Origin: Bacteroidota bacterium
GTDB taxonomy: Bacteria; Bacteroidota; Bacteroidia; Chitinophagales; Chitinophagaceae
Assembly (NCBI GenBank): GCA_018268135.1
Contig: JAFDXD010000124.1
Span: 1 to 64,000 of the forward strand
Direction: 5' to 3'
Length of the DNA: 64,000 nucleotides
Shown: positions 8,344 through 17,187 of the stretch, in pieces
Numbering within the stretch: position 1 is the first letter of the stretch
Layout: each line of letters begins with the position of its first letter
Notes under the pieces: model-generated
Seen by the model: only the letters and a program-made list of their open reading frames with translations
Told to the model about the DNA's origin: nothing
Databases searched by the model: none
Program-made: the position numbers and the translations under genes

Positions 8344-10425
8344 TTATTTATTTATCCAGTCCATCATTATAAGATAGCTTTCTTCCAGCGTTCTATCAGT
8401 TTTTAAATACTTTAAATAAGTATCATTTATTTCTTTGCTTTTTTGAGAAGATGTAACCACAGTTTCTTTATCAAAAGAATTATTGGTAATTACCAATGAT
8501 ACTGAGCCTTTTTTAGTTTCATCATCACTTAACTGGCTGAATTTGTCAGTAATTTCTTTATAATGCACAATATATGTTGGCCATTGCAAAGGAATTGTTC
8601 TACCATTATAATTACTCCTGACCCATTTGTTAAACTCTTTGATTTCATTATAGTAAGTATTGTTACTTACTCTTTGTGCACTTTTAATTTTCAACTCTTC
8701 AATCGGAAGCGATGGTAACGGATGATACATGCCTGCTTTACTTTGATCAGGTTGTAACGCACTTTTATTTGCTTTTTCTTTGTAATTATCATTATCATAC
8801 AAATCCGGTAGAGATATATCAGGTATTACTCCCTGCCATTGTGTAGTACTGCCATTAATCCGGTAAAATTTTTCTTCTGTTACTTTTACAAAATCTTCAT
8901 ACTTACGGTTTGAAGAAATAATGCCTGTATCCAAAGGCATTACAATTTGCGCTGTCCCTTTGCCGTAAGTAGTGCCGCCAACAATTAATGCCCTGTTATA
9001 ATCCTGCAGGGCAGCGCTGGTAAATTCGCTGGCGCTTGCGCTGGCACCATTTACAAGTATCATCAATGGCCCATCGTAAATAGTACCACGGTTAGGGTCT
9101 TTTAAAAAATGTACTTTTCCATCACGGTCTTTTACAGATGCAACCGGCCCTATATCAATAAATATTCCGGCAAGCTGCATAGCTTCCCACATGCTGCCAC
9201 CACCATTAGAACGCAAATCTATAATCAATCCGGCAATGGTATCTTTTTTCAACTTCACTATCTCTTTGCTTACGTCATTTGCACACCCATTAAAATTTGC
9301 AACACCATTTTCCTTATCAGTTTCTCTTGAGTAAAAACCCGGCAGGTTAATGTATCCGATATTTTTATTTCCATGTACCACATAGCTTTTTACTACATTC
9401 TCTTCGTCAGAAATTTTATCCTTATTTAATTTTACTGTATTAACTACTCCGGCCTTTGTACGTACTGTTATCTCTACTTCATCCTGGCTACTTCCGCTCA
9501 ACATAGCTTCTAATTCTTCCAGCGATGCATCTTCTGCATCAGTTTCAATGTTATTTATTTTTATTTTTAACAGCACATCATCTTTATGTAATTTTCCGCT
9601 CACCCATGCACTGCCGCCGGGCTGTAAATAACCAATAACTTTTTCCCCTTTTTCATTTTCAGTCAAATCGCAACCAACGGTATACTCTGACGCACTCATT
9701 TCTGTTTCAAACTCATTCTTTTCATGCAGGTTCATATATTCTGTATGCGGATCGTAGCACCAGGCAATGCTGGTGAGATATGCATCATTCTGTTCTGAAA
9801 TAAATGTTGCAGGGTCAGCAATAAGATTTTGCAGGTAACCAAGCTCCATTTTTTTTTGCTGCTGCCTTACTGTTGATTCCAGTTGCACAAAATCTGAAGG
9901 CAATTGAGCTGTCAGTTCTTTCTTATCATTCGACAATTTCTCAGCAACTTTATTCAGCAACTGCCATTTTAAATATTGTACCCAGCGGCGGTAAAGAGCA
10001 TTATCATCTGCAGCATATTCTTTGCCTGGCCATTCAATATTATCCGGCTTGGAAAAATCATAAGGCTTGGCTGTAATTACCTTAATAATGCTATCAACTT
10101 TTAAAAGTTGTTTATAGTAAATATCTGTAGAAATTTTAAAAAAATTCCACTCTTTACCATTCAATTCATCATCAAGTTTTGTTTTGTATAAATTTAAAAC
10201 AGCAATATTATTTTTAGTGAGAAAAAGCTTTTCATCATCTAAATGTTCCAGCCATTTATCATAAAGCATTGCAGAAGAAGTATCATTCCATACCAAAGGA
10301 TGATAATGATTTTTTTGCAGGAAACGGGAAAGCACAAACGCTTTTTGTCTCAGAGTAGCAGAAGATTGCTGAGCCTGTGTGCTTACATAAAAGCACACAA
10401 GCATCGGCAATAAAAATTTTCTCAT
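8344..10425 (-). CDS. Carboxy-terminal processing protease (S41, Prc-type)
   Basis: A 693-residue periplasmic serine protease. Signal peptide at residues 1-18 (ends TQAQ). An N-terminal helical tail-specific protease domain follows to about residue 220, then a PDZ domain around 230-330, then the S41 core. The catalytic Ser lies in GASASASEFT near residue 463 and the general-base Lys in TTYGKGTAQ near 488, with the substrate-pocket LRSNGGGSM before them. A C-terminal helical extension resembles the Prc tail. Such enzymes trim periplasmic and envelope proteins. It starts 13 bases after the phosphohexomutase gene ends, suggesting one transcript. Confidence 0.92.
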   Translation of the reverse strand: MRKFLLPMLVCFYVSTQAQQSSATLRQKAFVLSRFLQKNHYHPLVWNDTSSAMLYDKWLEHLDDEKLFLTKNNIAVLNLYKTKLDDELNGKEWNFFKISTDIYYKQLLKVDSIIKVITAKPYDFSKPDNIEWPGKEYAADDNALYRRWVQYLKWQLLNKVAEKLSNDKKELTAQLPSDFVQLESTVRQQQKKMELGYLQNLIADPATFISEQNDAYLTSIAWCYDPHTEYMNLHEKNEFETEMSASEYTVGCDLTENEKGEKVIGYLQPGGSAWVSGKLHKDDVLLKIKINNIETDAEDASLEELEAMLSGSSQDEVEITVRTKAGVVNTVKLNKDKISDEENVVKSYVVHGNKNIGYINLPGFYSRETDKENGVANFNGCANDVSKEIVKLKKDTIAGLIIDLRSNGGGSMWEAMQLAGIFIDIGPVASVKDRDGKVHFLKDPNRGTIYDGPLMILVNGASASASEFTSAALQDYNRALIVGGTTYGKGTAQIVMPLDTGIISSNRKYEDFVKVTEEKFYRINGSTTQWQGVIPDISLPDLYDNDNYKEKANKSALQPDQSKAGMYHPLPSLPIEELKIKSAQRVSNNTYYNEIKEFNKWVRSNYNGRTIPLQWPTYIVHYKEITDKFSQLSDDETKKGSVSLVITNNSFDKETVVTSSQKSKEINDTYLKYLKTDRTLEESYLIMMDWINK

Positions 10426-10438
10426 AGCGGTATTTTAT

Positions 10439-12163
10439 TTATTTCAATCCCAGTTGTTTTTCTATCCGGGATATTTTTTCATCCAGTTTTTTCTCCGTCT
10501 CGTCAAAAGCCGATGCATTGGCCAACGGCATATTTACACTAAAATAATATTTAATTTTTGGCTCTGTGCCGCTTGGCCTTGCCGATACTTTGGTGCCATC
10601 TGCCAGCTCAAATTGCAACACATTGCTTTTTGGCAAATCTATTTTCCAGGAAGCGCCATCCGTCAAATTCCGGCCTTGTTGAAATTCATAATCCAATACC
10701 TTTTGCACAGCTACCCCATCTATTTGAGCAGGCGGATTTTTGCGGTCATTCTCCATCATCTTTGCAATTTCTGCAGCCCCATTCATTCCTTTTTTTGTAA
10801 TACTTACCAGGTTCTCTTTGTAAAAACCATATTGCACATACAGGTCAACTAATTTGTCAAATAAACTGCGGCCTTTATTTTTTTCGTAAGCAGCCATTTC
10901 GCATATCAAGGCTACAGCACTTACCGAATCTTTATCTCTCACCATATCGCCAATCATCAGGCCAAAGCTTTCTTCACCACCAATGATGTATTTTTCTTTG
11001 CCTTCTTTTTCTTTAATTAAAGATGATATCCATTTAAATCCTGTAAGAACATTGTAGCATGCTACGCCATTATCTTTTGCTATTACATCAATCATATTGG
11101 TAGTAACAATTGTTTTTATTACCATATCATTTGGCTGAGCAATACCTTTTGCCTTACGAGCTTCTATCATATAATTAAAAGCCAGCATTGCTGTCTGATT
11201 TCCATTTAGCAATATCCATTCACCCTTATTATTTTTCACGCCAACTCCTACCCTGTCTGCATCGGGGTCGGTGCCCAGCAGTATATCAGCATCAAGTTCT
11301 TGTGCCTGCTTTAGGCCAATGCTCATGGTTTCTTTTTCTTCGGGGTTAGGATATATCACCGTCGGAAAATTTCCATCAGGCACCATCTGCTCTTTTACAA
11401 TATTTACATTTGTAAATCCAAATTTTTCGAGCGCCTGTGGCACCAGCATAATACCAGAGCCATGTATGGGCGTGTAAACAATTTTTAAATCGTGCTGCGC
11501 TTTGCATACATCCGGGTACACACTCAGGCTCTTTACCATATCCAGGTATGCCTCATCTATTTCTTTACCAATGATGGTAATATTTCTTTCTCCTCCTGTC
11601 CATTTCACATCTTCTATAGAGGCAATTTTTTCTACTTCTTTTATTACATTTTTATCATGCGGCGATACCATTTGAGCGCCATCATCCCAATAGGCTTTGT
11701 ATCCATTGTATTCTTTAGGATTGTGGCTTGCGGTACATACCACGCCGCCCTGGCATTTTAAATGCCTGATGGCAAAACTCAGTTCCGGCGTGGGTCGCAG
11801 GCTCTCAAATAAAAAAACTTTGATACCATTTGCTCCAAAAATATTTGCAGCAATCTCTGCAAAATCCCGGCTGTTGTTTCTGCAATCATGTGCAATGGCA
11901 ACTTTTACATCATCGCCAAAGCATTGCTTTAAATAATTTGAATACCCTTGCGTAGCCATGCCAACGGTATATTGGTTCATCCGGTTAGTACCCACGCCCA
12001 TTATGCCACGCAGGCCGCCAGTACCAAATTCTAAATTTTTGTAAAAGGCATCGGCCAATTGATCAGGATCTTCTTTCTCCATTTTTCTAATCACTTCTTT
12101 TGAACCTTCATCATAATCACCGGCAAGCCAGTTGTCAATCTTTAATTGAATATTTTTATCCAT
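10439..12163 (-). CDS. Phosphohexomutase (phosphoglucomutase/phosphomannomutase)
   Basis: A 574-residue alpha-D-phosphohexomutase, interconverting hexose 1- and 6-phosphates in the cytoplasm. The phosphoserine loop is TASHNPKEYNG near residue 145, the metal loop is GTDPDADRVG near 300, the sugar-binding loop is GGEESFG near 390, and the phosphate-binding loop is ARPSGTEPKIKYYF near 530. The length matches the longer PgcA/PMM-PGM2 type. Substrate choice cannot be fixed from sequence. A well-formed Bacteroidota promoter lies directly upstream, and the S41 protease gene follows 13 bases downstream. Confidence 0.93.
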   Translation of the reverse strand: MDKNIQLKIDNWLAGDYDEGSKEVIRKMEKEDPDQLADAFYKNLEFGTGGLRGIMGVGTNRMNQYTVGMATQGYSNYLKQCFGDDVKVAIAHDCRNNSRDFAEIAANIFGANGIKVFLFESLRPTPELSFAIRHLKCQGGVVCTASHNPKEYNGYKAYWDDGAQMVSPHDKNVIKEVEKIASIEDVKWTGGERNITIIGKEIDEAYLDMVKSLSVYPDVCKAQHDLKIVYTPIHGSGIMLVPQALEKFGFTNVNIVKEQMVPDGNFPTVIYPNPEEKETMSIGLKQAQELDADILLGTDPDADRVGVGVKNNKGEWILLNGNQTAMLAFNYMIEARKAKGIAQPNDMVIKTIVTTNMIDVIAKDNGVACYNVLTGFKWISSLIKEKEGKEKYIIGGEESFGLMIGDMVRDKDSVSAVALICEMAAYEKNKGRSLFDKLVDLYVQYGFYKENLVSITKKGMNGAAEIAKMMENDRKNPPAQIDGVAVQKVLDYEFQQGRNLTDGASWKIDLPKSNVLQFELADGTKVSARPSGTEPKIKYYFSVNMPLANASAFDETEKKLDEKISRIEKQLGLK

Positions 12164-12185
12164 AATATTAATTTTTACATCTTTA

Positions 12186-12215
12186 CAAATATATTATTCG
12201 TAATTGAATAACAAA
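12186..12215 (-). promoter_or_regulatory. Promoter of the phosphohexomutase gene
   Basis: On the minus strand TTTG (12215-12212) and TATATTTG (12193-12186) match the Bacteroidota -33 TTTG and -7 TAnnTTTG elements, separated by 18 bases. Transcription would begin near 12181, about 18 bases before the start codon. Confidence 0.7.
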
Positions 12216-12232
12216 CGTATCATTTATTTTTG
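12204..12232 (+). promoter_or_regulatory. Promoter of the DUF2279 gene
   Basis: TTG at 12204-12206 and TATTTTTG at 12225-12232 are 18 bases apart and match the -33 and -7 elements. Transcription would start only a few bases before the ATG at 12241, so the message may be nearly leaderless. It overlaps the divergent promoter of the phosphohexomutase gene. Confidence 0.6.
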
Positions 12233-12240
12233 TTTTTTTT

Positions 12241-13293
12241 ATGAAACCTGCTGCAATGCATCCATCATCTTTTGTTGTGTCACTCACTTGTACTTATAAA
12301 GCCCTATTCAGCTTTTTGATGGGTATATTTTTAAGCGCCACCCTGTGTGCCCAGGATACTGCTCAAATAAATCCCATCCTTAAAGATACAGAACAAATAA
12401 AATCTATCCTTATGGATACTGCTACCACCATGCCCCCACGATATCCCTTCAACAAAAAAAGAGTAATGACTGTGGCTGTTGGCAATATAGGAGGTTACAG
12501 TGCAGCCATGGTAGGCTTGTATTACGCATGGTACAAGGGTTATCCGCAAAGTAAATTTCATTTTTTTAATGATATAAAAGAGTGGCAGCAAATAGACAAA
12601 ACGGGCCATGCATACAGCGCCTATGCCGAAAGCAAAGCCAGCATGGAGCTTTGGCGATGGGCGGGAGTTAGTAGAAAAAAGAGAATACTCCTGGGCGGCT
12701 TAAGCGGTGCAGCATATCAAACAGTAATAGAGGTACTGGATGGCTTTAGCTCCGAGTGGGGTTTTAGCTGGGGCGATTTTACAGCAAATGTATTTGGGAG
12801 TGGCTTATTTACTGCTCAGGAATTTGCCTGGAATGAGCAACGAATTCAATACAAATGGTCTTTTCACAGAAAACATTACAGTGATGCCACATTAAATACC
12901 CGAAGCGATGATATCTTTGGAAAGAGCGACCCCGAGCGGTTTTTAAAAGATTACAATGGACAAACTTATTGGCTCAGCGCTACGCTTAAAGATTTTTTTC
13001 CAAAATCAAAATTGCCAGCCTGGCTACAGCTATCGGTAGGTATGGGCGCCGAGGGAATGTTTGGCGCAAGAGGAAATATTGAGAAGGATGCTAATGGAAA
13101 TATAGTATTTAACAGGCCGGATATTACCCGATATCGTCAATGGTATCTGGCTCCTGATGTGGATTTAACTAAAATAAAAACAAAAAAGAAAGGGATAAAA
13201 TTTGCCTTAGCAGTTTTAAACATTCTTAAGTTTCCTACTCCATCTCTCGAATATAGTAAAATGGGCTTTAAAATAAACTGGTTCCATTTTTAG
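12241..13293 (+). CDS. DUF2279 protein, exported
   Basis: A 350-residue DUF2279 protein. The hydrophobic segment at residues 22-38 (ends LSATLCAQ) is a signal peptide with an unusually long N region of about 20 residues. Part of that region is encoded by the 20-base repeat at 12274-12293. The conserved core includes WQQIDKTGHAYSAYAESKA near residue 120 and WGDFTANVFGSG near 180. The region around 78-95 is hydrophobic, giving a possible membrane segment. The family has no assigned function and is typical of Bacteroidota envelopes. The start at 12241 fits the promoter spacing. A start at 12256 (second Met) is possible. Confidence 0.8.
   Translation: MKPAAMHPSSFVVSLTCTYKALFSFLMGIFLSATLCAQDTAQINPILKDTEQIKSILMDTATTMPPRYPFNKKRVMTVAVGNIGGYSAAMVGLYYAWYKGYPQSKFHFFNDIKEWQQIDKTGHAYSAYAESKASMELWRWAGVSRKKRILLGGLSGAAYQTVIEVLDGFSSEWGFSWGDFTANVFGSGLFTAQEFAWNEQRIQYKWSFHRKHYSDATLNTRSDDIFGKSDPERFLKDYNGQTYWLSATLKDFFPKSKLPAWLQLSVGMGAEGMFGARGNIEKDANGNIVFNRPDITRYRQWYLAPDVDLTKIKTKKKGIKFALAVLNILKFPTPSLEYSKMGFKINWFHF
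12274..12293 (+). repeat. 20-base exact repeat, copy 1
   Basis: GTTGTGTCACTCACTTGTAC occurs here and again, in the same orientation, at 58940-58959. Chance recurrence in 64 kb is very unlikely. Here it lies within the signal peptide region of the DUF2279 gene, encoding VVSLTCT. The second copy is intergenic. Confidence 0.7.
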
Positions 13294-13302
13294 GAACCAG
13301 TT
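13276..13302. terminator. Hairpin between convergent genes
   Basis: AACTGGTTCC (13276-13285) and GGAACCAGTT (13293-13302) form a perfect 10-base stem around a 7-base loop containing the stop codon of the DUF2279 gene. On the minus strand it is followed by TATTTTAAA, so it may end the leftward gene. The rightward T run is weak. Confidence 0.5.
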
Positions 13303-13324
13303 CTTTGCAATCAAATGAATAAAA

Positions 13325-14020
13325 TTATTTTGCAAGCGTTTCATGGTTGGCATATAAAAATAAATCAACCACATCTTTCTCTTTTTTTAAATTCAAATTA
13401 TTTTGTTTGATGTAATCTTTTATTTCAACTTTTGGAAATACGTCTTCAAAATTACTTTTGTTGGCTGCCATAAATTCGCCTTTTCTCCCTTTAATAAAAT
13501 AGGTTACGGTTTTTTTAAATTTAACTTCTTCATTTAAAGATAGCTCATCAGTTGTATTACTATACATGGTATTTATCGCATCCATGTTTTGGGTATTATT
13601 GCTTGAGCCAAATGCGCCAACCTTTTGAGCGCCGCCTCCTATAATGGAAAAAGAAATTCTTCTTGCAAGCTTAGTATCAGGAGACGAGGCCATCCACTCT
13701 AAATATCCATTGTCGTAAAAAATGGTATCGTTGGCAATAGTTAAATAATCCAGGTCATCTACATTATCAAGCATTAAGGTGTCTTTATGTTCGTTTATAA
13801 ATTGCACACCACCCAATAAATAATTGTAATTTAATTTGGCTACAGCATTCCCTCCTTTTTTAAAATAAATTTTACTTTGAATAAATTGGGGATACTTGTA
13901 AACTTTGGTTGCTAAAAATTCTTTAACATCAGCGCCTTTTACCACAATAGTTTCGGAAGACTGAGCCAATACATTGGCTGTAATAAAAAAGCTAAGTAAA
14001 GCAAAAATGATTTTTTTCAT
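13325..14020 (-). CDS. Exported protein of unknown function
   Basis: I do not recognise this 231-residue protein. A signal peptide (MKKIIFALLSFFITANVLAQ) is clear. The mature protein is beta-rich in its first 110 residues (alternating KVYKYPQFIQSKIYF and GGVQFINEHKDTLML), then has a Gly/Ser/Asn-rich linker near 130-150 and a Lys-rich helical tail. There is no lipobox. It stands alone between a convergent DUF2279 gene and the divergent chloride channel gene. Confidence 0.7.
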   Translation of the reverse strand: MKKIIFALLSFFITANVLAQSSETIVVKGADVKEFLATKVYKYPQFIQSKIYFKKGGNAVAKLNYNYLLGGVQFINEHKDTLMLDNVDDLDYLTIANDTIFYDNGYLEWMASSPDTKLARRISFSIIGGGAQKVGAFGSSNNTQNMDAINTMYSNTTDELSLNEEVKFKKTVTYFIKGRKGEFMAANKSNFEDVFPKVEIKDYIKQNNLNLKKEKDVVDLFLYANHETLAK

Positions 14021-14150
14021 AATTTACAGAATTGTTTTTTTTACAAAAATAGATTAAAAATAATACTGAAATGCTGCATACCTGAATGTTTTTTTATATG
14101 CATTAAATGATGTAAAAAGCTGGTATTAAAAATTATTGGCCTTTAATATT

Positions 14151-14158
14151 TATCTTTG
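14151..14158 (+). promoter_or_regulatory. -7 promoter element of the ClC gene
   Basis: TATCTTTG is a perfect TAnnTTTG match 85 bases before the ClC start. No good -33 element lies at the expected spacing. The implied 5' leader of about 80 bases contains GGTTG and CAACC segments that could pair, but no known riboswitch, including the fluoride type, is recognisable. Confidence 0.45.
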
Positions 14159-14243
14159 CACCACTTAGCAATCTCTCTCTGGTTGAATTTCTTATTTTAT
14201 AATTACATACAACCAACTGCAATATTTAACTTATTAAATTACA

Positions 14244-16127
14244 ATGAATAAAAAAACTTCGAACATTCCTATTTCAATTTCACTAGGCGCTACATTAAAA
14301 GAAGAAGATATTGAACCCTTGCTGCCCCAGGAAAAAACAAGGGTACTAAGAGTAACTTTTGTAGCCGTATTAATAGCTGTTTGTATAAGTTTTATTGCAA
14401 AATTTTTAATATATCTTATTTACCTGGTTACTAATATTTCATTTTATGGTAGTTTTTCATTAGCTAATAACAGCCCTGCCGATAATCATTTGGGGCTATG
14501 GGTAATAGCCATACCAACACTGGGAGGTGTAGTAGTGGGCCTGATGGCATTGTACGGTTCAAAAGCAATACGAGGCCATGGAATACCGGAAGCAATGGAG
14601 CAAATACTTACCAATAAAAGTAAAATAAAGCCAACCATTACTTATTTAAAACCCATTTCATCTGCCATATCTATTGGTACCGGTGGCCCGTTTGGCGCCG
14701 AGGGGCCCATTATTGCTACAGGTGGTGCTTTAGGTTCTACCCTGGGGCAACTTATTAAAATTACTCACAATGAGCGAAAGATATTATTGGCAGCAGGAGC
14801 TACAGCGGGTATGGCAGCAATATTCGGCAGCCCCATTGCAGGCATATTTTTAGCAATCGAATTATTGCTTTTCGAATTTTCGCCAAGATCCATCATACCT
14901 GTTGCCCTTGCATGTATTACTGGCGCTGCAGGCCATCATTTTTTATTTGGCAGCGAGCCGGTGTTCGAAATTAAAGGTATCATTCCTTCGCCTTCCAATA
15001 CCGCACTTGCTTTGTATAGTGGTATGGGGCTTATAGTAGGGCTATTGGCTGTATTGGTTACCAAAATTGTTTATTTTATTGAAGATGGTTTTGAAAAATT
15101 ACCAATCCATTGGATGTGGTGGCCAGCCATTGGCGGTATTGCTGTAGGTATAGTGGGCTATTTTGCACCGCATACCCTGGGTGTGGGCTACGAAAACATT
15201 ACCAATGTATTGTCAGGAAACATGCCTGCTAAAATTATCATTTCTCTTTGCCTGTTAAAATTTATATCGTGGGCTATAGCCTTGGGTAGCGGCACATCTG
15301 GTGGCACCCTTGCTCCCTTGCTTACAATTGGCGGCGCTACCGGTGCTTTAATCGGCATGGTGATATTACATTTTTGGCCCAATTGCGGTATCAATATTTC
15401 ACTGGCAGCACTGGTGGGTATGTCGGCCATGTTTGCCGGTGCATCAAGGGCGCTCATTACTTCTATTATTTTTGCGTTAGAAACTACAGGGCAGTCGAGT
15501 GCATTGGTTGCTTTACTTGCTGCTTGTGTGGCGGCATACATTGTTTCTTTTTTCCTGATGGAAAATACCATCATGACAGAAAAAATTGCAAGGCGTGGCA
15601 TCAAAACTCCCGACTCTTACGAGCCTGATATTTTAGATAAAATAAATGTAATAGATGTAATGCAGGAAGATGGACTGGTGATTAGTGAAAACAATGAAAT
15701 AAATGAAGTTCGCAACTGGCTTATAAAAAAAGATTTTAAAAATAACTATTTTATTATTTGCAATGATGAGGGCGAATTTAAAGGAGTCATTAGCTCTTCC
15801 GACCTTTTTAGCCTGCACCACGATCCGCAAAAATCTATAGCTACACTTATCAATAAAAAAGATATTTCTATAGCTCTCAACGATAGCCTGCGTACGGCAG
15901 CCGAAATGATGGCTAAAGAAAACCTGGATGTGTTGCCAATAGTATCGGCAGAAGATAAAAATTCTTTGGCAGGGATACTCACCTACCGGGATATTATAAA
16001 TGCCTATAAACTAAATATTGATGAAAATGAAATAAAGCGGCCAAGTATTTCATTAAAAAGAAACGGACTTAAAATATTATTGAAAGGTCAGCAACTAATC
16101 AGCTCTGCCAAATCAAAAGTAAAATAA
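14244..16127 (+). CDS. ClC-family chloride channel/antiporter with CBS pair
   Basis: A 627-residue ClC membrane protein. The three selectivity-filter loops are visible: RGHGIPEA near residue 112 (usual GSGIP), GPFGAEGPI near 150 with the gating Glu kept, and GSGTSGGTLAP near 350. About 10-12 hydrophobic helices span residues 30-440. Two CBS domains follow at about 470-595, usually nucleotide-binding regulators. The kept gating Glu is compatible with either a channel or a chloride/proton exchanger. Its own promoter element lies upstream. Confidence 0.92.
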   Translation: MNKKTSNIPISISLGATLKEEDIEPLLPQEKTRVLRVTFVAVLIAVCISFIAKFLIYLIYLVTNISFYGSFSLANNSPADNHLGLWVIAIPTLGGVVVGLMALYGSKAIRGHGIPEAMEQILTNKSKIKPTITYLKPISSAISIGTGGPFGAEGPIIATGGALGSTLGQLIKITHNERKILLAAGATAGMAAIFGSPIAGIFLAIELLLFEFSPRSIIPVALACITGAAGHHFLFGSEPVFEIKGIIPSPSNTALALYSGMGLIVGLLAVLVTKIVYFIEDGFEKLPIHWMWWPAIGGIAVGIVGYFAPHTLGVGYENITNVLSGNMPAKIIISLCLLKFISWAIALGSGTSGGTLAPLLTIGGATGALIGMVILHFWPNCGINISLAALVGMSAMFAGASRALITSIIFALETTGQSSALVALLAACVAAYIVSFFLMENTIMTEKIARRGIKTPDSYEPDILDKINVIDVMQEDGLVISENNEINEVRNWLIKKDFKNNYFIICNDEGEFKGVISSSDLFSLHHDPQKSIATLINKKDISIALNDSLRTAAEMMAKENLDVLPIVSAEDKNSLAGILTYRDIINAYKLNIDENEIKRPSISLKRNGLKILLKGQQLISSAKSKVK

Positions 16128-16187
16128 CGGAGTACTTTGTATCTTCTTTTATTTATAGAAATAGATAAAATGAGTACTGAAAAAAAC

Positions 16188-16347
16188 TGAATGTCGCCGG
16201 TAGTTGATAAGTCGCACTTTAGCCGTGATATCATCTATCGTTTGAACTAATTTTATTTTAGGAGAGCATTCGAATTTTTAGTTTTTTTTATAGTCTTTAT
16301 TTTTTGTTAGTTTTTTTATCAGGGCAAAAAGTAAATAAAGAAAAAAC
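16188..16347 (-). repeat. Dispersed intergenic repeat, diverged copy A
   Basis: Read on the minus strand, this segment aligns along about 155 bases with 56040-56200 on the plus strand. Shared blocks include TTTTTCTTTATTTACTTTTTG, then CTAAAATAAAATTAGTTCA, CGATAGAT and GTGCGACTTA in the same order and spacing. The TACTTTTTGT hairpin seen in copy B is decayed here. It fills the spacer between the ClC gene and pdxJ, where no other feature is visible. Confidence 0.75.
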
Positions 16348-16405
16348 TATTTGGAATAATGGTTTAATATTAAAATATCTAATCTTGTTTATTTAACTTA
16401 GTTTG

Positions 16406-17131
16406 ATGATAAAGCTATCAGTAAACATCAATAAAATAGCCACTTTAAGAAATGCCCGTGGCGGCAACAATCCCGATGTATTGCAGGCTGCAAGAGACAT
16501 TGAAAACTTTGGCGCCGATGGTATTACCGTACATCCCAGGCCTGATGAAAGGCATATACGATATGAAGATGTATTTGCTCTTAAAAAAATTATTACCACC
16601 GAATTTAATATTGAAGGAAATCCTACAGAAGAAAAATTTGTACAACTTGTATTGGCTAATAAACCTACCCAGGTAACTTTAGTGCCAGATGCACAGGGCC
16701 AGCTTACCAGCAATCATGGATGGGATACTATTACGCATCAGCAATATTTACAAGATACCATTGCTGTATTTAAAAATGCCGGTATCAGGGTTTCTATTTT
16801 TGTAGATGCAGATGTAAAAATGATAGAGGCTGCTAAAACCACCGGTACCGATCGCATAGAATTATATACAGAAAGTTATGCTACGGCGTATAACCCCGAT
16901 CAAAAAGCCCTTGCAATATTACCATATATTACTGCTGCCAAAAAAGCTAATGAATTGGGCCTGGGCATCAATGCAGGGCACGATCTTGACCTGCAAAACC
17001 TGCACTACTTTGCCCAAAACATACCGGGTTTATTAGAAGTATCTATTGGCCATGCACTAATTTGTGATGCCTTATACCTCGGCCTCGAAAATGCAGTACA
17101 ACTCTACAAAAGAAAACTTACTTCTTTGTAA
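16406..17131 (+). CDS. pdxJ: Pyridoxine 5'-phosphate synthase
   Basis: A 241-residue TIM-barrel enzyme that condenses 3-amino-2-oxopropyl phosphate with deoxyxylulose phosphate to make pyridoxine phosphate. Typical segments are [17 protein letters not shown] at the N terminus, [11 protein letters not shown] near residue 44, VTLVPD near 95, IELYTE near 155 and GINAGHDL near 195. The ATG at 16406 is chosen; a TTG one codon earlier is less likely. It stands alone between the repeat and a convergent thioredoxin-like gene. Confidence 0.96.
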   Translation: MIKLSVNINKIATLRNARGGNNPDVLQAARDIENFGADGITVHPRPDERHIRYEDVFALKKIITTEFNIEGNPTEEKFVQLVLANKPTQVTLVPDAQGQLTSNHGWDTITHQQYLQDTIAVFKNAGIRVSIFVDADVKMIEAAKTTGTDRIELYTESYATAYNPDQKALAILPYITAAKKANELGLGINAGHDLDLQNLHYFAQNIPGLLEVSIGHALICDALYLGLENAVQLYKRKLTSL

Positions 17132-17143
17132 TTACTATTGCAA

Positions 17144-17166
17144 GGCAATTTTTTTTGCCATTTTTT
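17144..17166 (+). terminator. Weak terminator after pdxJ
   Basis: GGCAA (17144-17148) and TTGCC (17155-17159) form a short stem with a T loop, followed by A and six T. The stem is only 5 bases, so the call is tentative. Confidence 0.4.
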
Positions 17167-17187
17167 CCTAAATCAATAAAATATTAT

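Noticed and set aside
12403..12445. Repeat-like DTEQIKSILMDT after DTAQINPILKDT in the DUF2279 protein
   Set aside because: A single short duplication just after the signal peptide, probably a linker; not enough to call a repeat domain.
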